From assembly GCA_025331445.1 (NCBI GenBank), contig JAIWNE010000072.1, positions 1 through 64,000 on the forward strand: a stretch of 64,000 nt of DNA, read 5' to 3'. Within the stretch, counting starts at the first letter, position 1. Each line of letters starts with the position of its first letter. Under the pieces are notes generated by a model, which saw nothing but the letters and a program-made list of their open reading frames with translations, did no database searches and was not told the DNA's origin. Shown in pieces: positions 57,605-64,000 of this stretch. The translations under genes were made by a program, and so were the position numbers. The stretch comes from Blakeslea trispora (Eukaryota > Mucoromycota > Mucoromycetes > Mucorales > Choanephoraceae).

Positions 57605-60600
57605 TCAGTCTTATAACTTTTTTTTTATTTTCTTAGAAATAAAATTTTTGAACAGCCAATAAAATTAGCGTATTTTTCTCCGAAAGTTTCCAAATTTAGA
57701 AGGTGCGAGTTAATAAGACTGAAATCTGATTTTATAATAGTGCTCGAATATGCAAGAACTTTCTAGTCTTTTTAAGTCAAATCAATAAAAGACCAAATTC
57801 TACTTGTCATCAAAATCAAAAATTATCTTTTTTTAAGAAACTATCTATCATGCAACAATCATCTTCTGTCTCGAACGCTGCTTTGGAGTTCGATCTTGTA
57901 ATAGAAGTCTTGGCCATCAAGGTGCGTCCCAGTACAGTACTAGCTTACAGAACGCCATCAGAGCATTGGAAGATAAGCTTTAACACCACCTTTTGTTTTG
58001 GTTCCTGAAATACGTCTGTCATTTCTTCCTCTGACACCATCTATATTGTAGGGTTTCTGTGATAACAATCGACACAGATTCCCTGTCAATCCAATGTATC
58101 CATACACTGTTGGCCCTACCGAATTTGTTCTTGCTTTTTTCAAGGAATTTGTTTTGAAGCGTACTTGCAAAAAAAAGTGTCTCATTGATGTCTAATGTTC
58201 GTGTGCAAATTGGTTTGAGAAATACCGAAGCCGTAGAAGAGGCTGAATCCTCTTTGTCTTTGATTCAAAGTAATATATAGCTTTAATATCTAATTGACTT
58301 GTGGTTATTACCTAATTCTTTAAACTAGTGGCAGTGAATGCTCCTTCAACAAAAGATGGCAAGAAGGTACCTGAAGTTCCATTGGGTATTGAGGCCATTG
58401 GAAAGTACAAGAAGGCTCTCATGTTTCTCCATGAGTTCCTGTCTGAACGCCGAGATGTTCCATGGCCATCTCCCAAGAAGACTAAGCAATTAATTGACTT
58501 GCTAAAGAAGCACGAGCGCGGTCTAATTTATGATCAGGTCAATACCAGTGCCAACAGAGCCGCTCACTGTGTCATCCGTGACTCATACAAGTCAGGTGAA
58601 TTTATAAGAATTTTGAAAGCTCTTTGGGACTCCAGCAGCCGAACAAGCCTTAGAGAGATGTTCCCAATCTCATTTCGGCATCACATGTTGCTTCGAGACC
58701 AGGATCTCAGAAACTTGAACTTTGCCGATTGTTTCTGTACAATCATACCTAAGAAACAACATAGAGGGTCTCAGCAAGCAGTAGCTCTGGTTTTCAGTTC
58801 GAATAAGGTAAAACCCTGAAAGAAGGCGAGACAAAGCTCGCTTGTGCCATGCGCCATGAAAACATCATTAGATGTTCTTTTAGTGCTTTTGCATTCCTGA
58901 TGCTCAGCCCTCTTCAGGTAAGATAACAAACTGATCTGCTCAATGTTATTTCCAATTATCGAAACTAAATACAAAATATCAAAACAGGAAAATGGTGACT
59001 TTTTGAGAAATGAAAGATGGCAATTTTGGAAGGTTTTGCGTGGACGTGCTGGCCCTGAGAAGAGTATCATTGGTACTCAACAATGAAATACTGCTAAGAG
59101 CGCACTGATCGATCAAGGGGTCTTTACTACAAGAGTCACCCATGGTGGTCGTCATGCTGGTGCAATGGAAGCTAAGTCCTTGGGCATACCGCTAGACTTG
59201 ATCAAGCGTGGTGGAGGTTGGAAGGACCGTCTTGGCAGATTGGAGACTCATTACTTGGGTAAGCTTCCTTCCCAGTTTGCCAGAGGTATGACAGGGTTCT
59301 TGGAAAAGCCTTTCTTCCTAACAAGAAATAGTGTCAGCCCTCCAGTCGAACTGCAAAGAATGATCTTTCCTTGGATCGAAGATTACTTTAGAGCCAACAA
59401 TGTCGAGTGGATCACTGTCTGCGATCATAAGATGAACGCATTCGATGAAAACGAAGATGAAGACGACAACGTCATCAATGTGGAGGTTGAAGGAGAGCCT
59501 GTTCAGTTCATCAAAGAAGATGGTCAGATCCGTGCACAGAAAAGGCGTCAAAAAGGAAAGCAAAAGGCAACTCAAAGCAATGTCGATACCGCCAAGAGAG
59601 GATTTCTGCGACTTTTGATTCGATGCTGAAGATTTGTTTTGCAAGATGCAGCTGTTTACATACATTTGTCCCGTCGTAACAGTTTATTGATGTCCAAGGA
59701 CAAAATTTTTTCTTGTGCCCTCTTCAAGACCTTTCAACAAGACATCCTGGCTGCCATTAACAACCCTTCGTTTGACAGACTGCAAGAGTATGAAAATGCA
59801 ATGCCTGAAATAGTTGACACAAGCAAAAAGCTTGCCAATCAAATTGGAATGATACACAGCAAGCTCATCCGTGGACAACAAAAGCAGGAAGAAGAATTGC
59901 GAGACATAAAAGAGAAACTGAATCATCAGAATGAACAAAACAACAGCTTCAACAGCTTGATGCATCAAATTATCAAAGATCAACGTATGATAATGATTTA
60001 ACAGCAATGCTTAAACTCAAAGCTTGATCTCTTACTGGCATCCAAGGCAGCTACTGACTTGGCCCAGTCATCATCTTCAACCACTCTCGCATCTCCTAAT
60101 GTCCCCACCCCTTCCACTCCTTTAGCACCTTCCTTTCCCTCAGCACCTTCCTTTCCTTCAGCACCTTCCTTTCCCACTACGAATATGCCCTTTTTTAATA
60201 TACCCTTTTCTCATCAAAATATAGCAGTTCCTTCAATTCAACCTAGTCCTACCCTCACCAATCATCACAACTCTCTTCCTCGTTTTTCTACGCCTCGACT
60301 AAAGAAAAAAGGAAGATAAGTCAGCTACGAACCTCAGATCTCTAAATAACTTATGCATATGCTTTTAAATTTAAAATATACTTATCAAAATACATATATC
60401 TATGACATGAATAAACTCTTGATTGCTCAAAATGCATGAATCACATTTTGGTCTCTTTTTTTTTACTTCTTATCAAAAAAAAAGAGGCAAAAACAACTTT
60501 CAATAAGTAAGGATGTAACAAGTGATATAGAGTTACGTATGTTGGCTTTTCTTACTCCGAAATGTCTAAAATGGAGCTGAAGAATCTCATCTCATGAAGC

Positions 60601-60793
60601 CGATCATGTAAAAAAAAATCCTCAATTTTCTCTTACCCTGCGAGGCTCAGTACGGATTTTGGTCTTAACTTTATTTCTCCCCCAAAATGGAAATATACTT
60701 TGTTAGGAAACTTTTTTCTTACTCCGGCCTATAGGTGAAAAGAAAATTTTATTGGCTGTCCATATTAGGAAGAGTCTACTAATTAGACCGTTA
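57604..60793 (+). mobile_element. Second Crypton, inserted in the exonuclease-transposon
   Basis: Fills exactly the gap between host codons for KRSGN and for YFSNSPPEDF. No long terminal inverted repeats, as usual for Cryptons, though CAGCCAATAAAATT at 57652 recurs inverted at about 60,750 near the other side. Carries one plus-strand recombinase gene with lesions. Confidence 0.72.
57850..60319 (+). pseudogene. Crypton tyrosine recombinase, decayed
   Basis: Begins MQQSSSVSNAALEFDLVIEV with STVLAYRTPSEHWK; the next exon after TATTGTAG reads GFCDNNRHRFPVNPMYPYTV. The core has HHMLLRDQDLRNLNFADCF (Arg), VTHGGRHAGAMEAKSLG (intact HxxR) and GGWKDRLGRLETHYLGK (Tyr), followed by MIFPWIEDYFRANNVEW. 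A stop occurs near 59084 (GTQQ then TGA-type break), and the tail is a Pro/Ser-rich region with three PSFPSA repeats (60127-60172) ending LKKKGR at 60319. A recognisable GCR1_C domain is missing at the end. It keeps the full catalytic tetrad although the frame is broken, opposite to the first Crypton. Confidence 0.78.
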
Positions 60794-61297
60794 CAGTATT
60801 TCTCGAACTCGCCACCTGAGGACTTTTCATTGTTTAATGATCAGAAAAGATACGCCGGCTTCGTACCTGCCGGCACGTACATTTGAACTATCTACACGGA
60901 CACAATAAAAGTCCTTTAAGTAAGAATGAACAAACATATGATGCTTTTGGATGGAAAGATCTTGAAAGGTGATCATTCATTCAAATTCCCAAAGCATATG
61001 GCCAAAATTGACGACACCAGTGTGTTTACTGATCTCTACACTATGACAAATGAAGATGAAGAGATAGTACACCAAGTATTAGTGCCACCGAAGGCACTAT
61101 CATATCTGAAGCACTCTTTCGAGAAAATGAGGGAAGCATACTTCGACTACGGGCATCAAATACCAATCGCTTTTTTTACTAAAAATGTGAAAGGTGATCA
61201 GTCTTTTGTTGAGGGGATATTTGAATCTCTTAAAGAAGGTGTAGAGCCAGCAGACTTAGAAAGGATAAACAATTTAAGCACAGATAGCTCATATCTT
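60794..61297 (+). pseudogene. DDE-exonuclease transposase, middle remnant
   Basis: Resumes with YFSNSPPEDFSLFNDQKRYA and GFVPAGTYI, then two stops, MNKHMMLLDGKILKGDHSFK and a run to SLKEGVEPADLERINN. The first Asp of the DDE pair is kept (LLDGK), but the second motif is AFFTKNVKG, so the Asp has become Lys. It is cut by the MULE at 61298. Confidence 0.78.
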
Positions 61298-63924
61298 GAA
61301 TCTACTTAAATGTTCCCGCCGGGATTTGAATTATAGGCATAAATCCTCAGTGGCTTTGGTGGCTTACTGATTTCTTTACTTGTAATTTTAATTTTGTTCC
61401 TGAAGAAGTTTTTTGTTTTATTTTCTAAAAGTTTCTTAAACATCAAACATGTCAACCTCTCCTACCAGAATCGTATACAACTTAGCCAACATTGAAACTG
61501 CTCTTGTCAGTACTGAAGTACCAGGAGTTTTAAGTCTCCTTTTGAACGAGACTGTATGTGTAGTAGCAAACGAGTGGAAAGAATGCTTCAACCGCATCAG
61601 CCAGTTGAGTGCAACCAAGTGGATCAAGAAGCGTAGCAGAAGTGCCGAAAACTTGATCATGGGTGAATTCCTTGAATGTCACCGTAGAGGTCAACATACC
61701 CCTACTAGAACTGTGCGTATCAGTCAAAAAGATTCGAAGAAAATTAGATGCCGAGAAACTTTGAGCACCCTTCAGTATTTTCAAAACCCTGGTGTTGTTG
61801 AACTCAAGATGTCGTGGGGTCATGCCAACCATGTCCCTGGTAGCAACAGCGACATCAGAACTCTTCCTCTGACCAGGGAGACCATAACGGTCATTGAAAG
61901 AAACTTGAGAAATGGCTCAAACTGCAGTTCTTCGCCAAATTGAGCAATGGGAATGTGGCAGAAGAAAACCCACTAATGAAGATGTTTACAATTGCATCAA
62001 GAAGGTGCGAAATAATGAGTTACTCTTTGAACATTTGAGTTGAGCAATAATTTTCCTCGAGTAGACTAAAGAGACTCTTCATCGTCTTGACAAAAATGAC
62101 TTGATTTCTTTTGACACCTGGCTTGACTGTCAATTGCCAATGAAGAACTATGTTGTCTTCAATGGCAACTTGCAATTGTACAGTCAGAATAACAAGCTCT
62201 TTGCCGGTAGGTTCCAATCCCCTGTTCAAGTACGAGAGATGTCTCTCAATAAGTCTTTCTGTCTTGATGCAACACATGGCATATCTCCTAGAAGTACTGA
62301 GGTGCTTTACAGTCTTGTTACTCGGGACTCTCAAACCCACAAGGGATATCCTGTTGCCTATATGGTAACCAACGATCAAACCGTTGGCCCATTGAATCAA
62401 TGGCTTTCCTTCTTGAAGCAACAAGGTAGCTTCAATCCTGAGGCAATCACCATTGATTGTTGTGTGGCCGAGCTTAATGCCATCCGTAATGCATTGAATG
62501 GCACTTATGTCCATTACTGTGGGTTCCATGTGCTGAAGGCTTGGAGAAAGGCCATGGACCAAAAGGTCACTCTTACTGGTGCTCACACCCAAGAACAGGT
62601 AGGCCAGTACAAGAAACAACTGGAGCAATTGCTGGGTCAGCTGCTTCTCACAAGCGAAGTTGCTGCTTTTAACGAGCTTCTTGCTCAATTCGAGTCGAAG
62701 TTGGAACAAGAGAACCAGGCTGGCTTTCTGGCTTACTTTCGTAGACGCTGGACTCAAACTGAGGAGCTGAAGGGTCGATGGAGTCAATCGTACATGCCGG
62801 AGACACATAGAAGCATGCTCACTAACAATTATATCGAGTCGTGGCATACCCAGCTTAAGACTGTATATTTCAGTCGACGCAGAATTAATCGACTAGATCA
62901 TTTGACTTTTGTCTTGGTTAATGATGTCGAATTTCACTTCGCGGAAGAACGAGAACGTATCATGTTCAACAATGGCCGAATGGGGCCGGAGCAAAACGAA
63001 CAAGCTAAACGTTCATTCTTTGCAAGAGAGGTTCCTGCAAACCAATTGCCTTCTCTCATCGAAAACCCATTGAGCACCAATAGCAGTGATGTTGCTGTTG
63101 TCAATGGGAATTGGTTTGTAGGCTCCTTAACTTCCTCGTCTGTTAAGTACTCTGTTAGTGTTGAAGATGACTTCATTAGCAGATGTACGTGTCCTGATTT
63201 CAGGAAGAGAAGTTTGCCTTGTAAGCACATGTATCTCTTAAAGAGATACACCTCAGTTCCTTTGTTCTACGATCTTGTCAGAAATGACCAACTGGTTGCT
63301 TTCAGAGCTCAGGAAGCAACTCAAATTGACGAAGAAGGTATTATTTTCAAGGATAGAAATAGGATTGCTAATGAGAAAAGACTAACGTTGAGGTTTTTTT
63401 TTAAGATGAAGAGATAGATGTAGTTGGTGGTAGCGATGAAGAGATAGATGTTGTGGATGAAGATGAAGCTGAAGCGAGCACTGTCAATATTCAATCGGAG
63501 AACCTCTTTGCGTTTGATGAAGTTGATGTTGACTTTGTTGGTGGAAGTGACGAAGAAGTTGAAAAAGGAGGCGAAGAAAGGAGTGCGGCTTGGGAACGTG
63601 TCAAGTCTTTGATGTCGACACTGAACCACCAGAAAAGAAAAGTGCACAAGGCATCAAGAGCTGCATCCTTTGAAACAGAAGCTGCAGAAGATATTGCAAG
63701 ACACCTAGAGCATATCATAGAAAAACTAGACGGGGTTGTCGCAAGAAACCCCAACCTCTATGGAAATCTTGAAAGACAGTTGCATTGAAAAAACTTAAAA
63801 ATAAAACAAAAAACTTCTTCAGGAACAAAATTAAAATTACAAGTAAAGAAATCAGTAAGCCACCAAAGCCACTGAGAATTTATGCCTGTAATTCAAATCC
63901 CGGCGGGAACATTTGAGTAGATTC
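61298..63924 (+). mobile_element. Second MULE with ~120-bp inverted repeats
   Basis: Ends GAATCTACTTAAATGTTCCC and its inverse, the repeats continuing inward through GCCGGGATTTGAATTATAGG and the TCAGTGGCTTTGGTGGCTTA segment. An imperfect 8-bp duplication flanks it: CATATCTT (61290-61297) and CATATCGT (63925-63932). Host codons continue across: before it NNLSTDSSY, after it RQLPNGINILYLCRDFD. Length 2,627 bp, one plus-strand gene. MULEs generally make 8-11 bp duplications, in agreement. Confidence 0.85.
61449..63788 (+). pseudogene. MULE transposase with SWIM finger, frameshifted
   Basis: Starts at 61449 (MSTSPTRIVYNLANIETALV). A Cys/His-rich DNA-binding segment (LECHRRGQHTPTRT, ..SWGHANHVPGS) precedes a shift near 61,905; the middle frame (62,101 on) has CLDATHGISP (first Asp), TIDCCVAELNAI, VHYCGFHVLKAWRKAM, NNYIESWHTQLK with the likely Glu, and a SWIM finger CTCPDFRKRSLPCKHMYLL. 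After a T-run shift near 63,400 an acidic tail and a helix (DIARHLEHIIEKL) end at 63788. No OTU domain is present. The three frame changes could be sequence errors, at least that in the T-run. Confidence 0.82.
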
Positions 63925-64000
63925 CATATCGTCAATTGCCTAATGGTATCAATATTCTTTATTTATGTCGTGACTTTGATTCCATGGAGATTTCTCTCAG
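63925..64000 (+). pseudogene. DDE-exonuclease transposase, third remnant at window edge
   Basis: Reads YRQLPNGINILYLCRDFDSM, matching LKLPEIVEAIYVTRDYEAI of the intact gene just before the exonuclease domain. It continues past the window end, so the exonuclease part of this copy cannot be judged. Confidence 0.65.

Larger units (their letters stand above)
56380..64000 (+). mobile_element. Decayed second copy of the DDE-exonuclease element, split by Crypton and MULE
   Basis: Terminus-like TGTCAGGGGGCTACTCCG at 56380, then the same gene as at 43.8-48.1 kb but on the plus strand and in three pieces: 56563-57604, 60794-61297 and from 63925 to the window end. The gaps are filled exactly by a Crypton and a MULE. 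The element continues past the window. Confidence 0.7.

Noticed and set aside
62020..62847. 275-codon minus frame
   Set aside because: Antisense shadow of the MULE transposase, whose motifs are all on the plus strand.

Overview
The window looks like a transposon-dense, AT-rich stretch of a filamentous fungal nuclear genome, most likely an early-diverging (Mucoromycota-type) fungus. I infer this from short GT..AG introns (about 50-110 nt), a Crypton with a GCR1_C-like tail, Mutator-like, Tc1/mariner and tnp2/CACTA elements, and very long AT-rich gene-poor spacers. No bacterial-style operon, ribosome binding site or CRISPR was seen. The taxonomic call is an inference.

Layout. 1-2.65 kb: two multi-exon genes of unknown function, separated by an array of about fifteen degenerate repeats with 28-29 bp spacing around an ACGCGT-type core. 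2.65-6.8 kb: no recognisable gene. 7.0-8.1 kb: a four-exon, minus-strand gene whose frame closes cleanly at 288 aa. 8.15-9.23 kb: a fold-back element carrying a TA-flanked MITE. 10.98 kb: a tRNA-Trp(CCA) with an organelle-like sequence.

11.43-34.56 kb: a tandem duplication of an 11.6-kb unit. Each unit holds a Tc1/mariner element (intact in copy 2, frameshifted in copy 1), a minus-strand coiled-coil gene, and a Mutator-like element (MULE) whose transposase is fused to an OTU-type cysteine protease domain. A third, diverged copy of only the first 1.1 kb of the unit follows (34.56-35.64 kb). Diagnostic bases show that the junction repeat is a hybrid of the two outer repeats, as expected from unequal crossing-over.

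35.8-52.9 kb: a decayed tnp2/CACTA-type transposon used as a landing platform. Inside it lie a composite repeat containing a broken IS630/Tc1/mariner relative with unusual catalytic spacing (about 87 residues) and an intact DD34E Tc1 element; then a large element encoding a roughly 1,400-codon DDE-like transposase with a DEDDy 3'-5' exonuclease domain inserted before the last acidic residue; then a Crypton.

53.9-64 kb: copies of the dispersed repeats, then a decayed second copy of the transposase-exonuclease element, interrupted by a second Crypton and by a second MULE with long inverted repeats. There is little sign of host metabolism; nearly everything recognisable is mobile or its debris. 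Many genes differ from a clean frame by one base, and tandem copy 1 lacks about 60 single bases present in copy 2, so part of the apparent gene breakage is probably sequence error.
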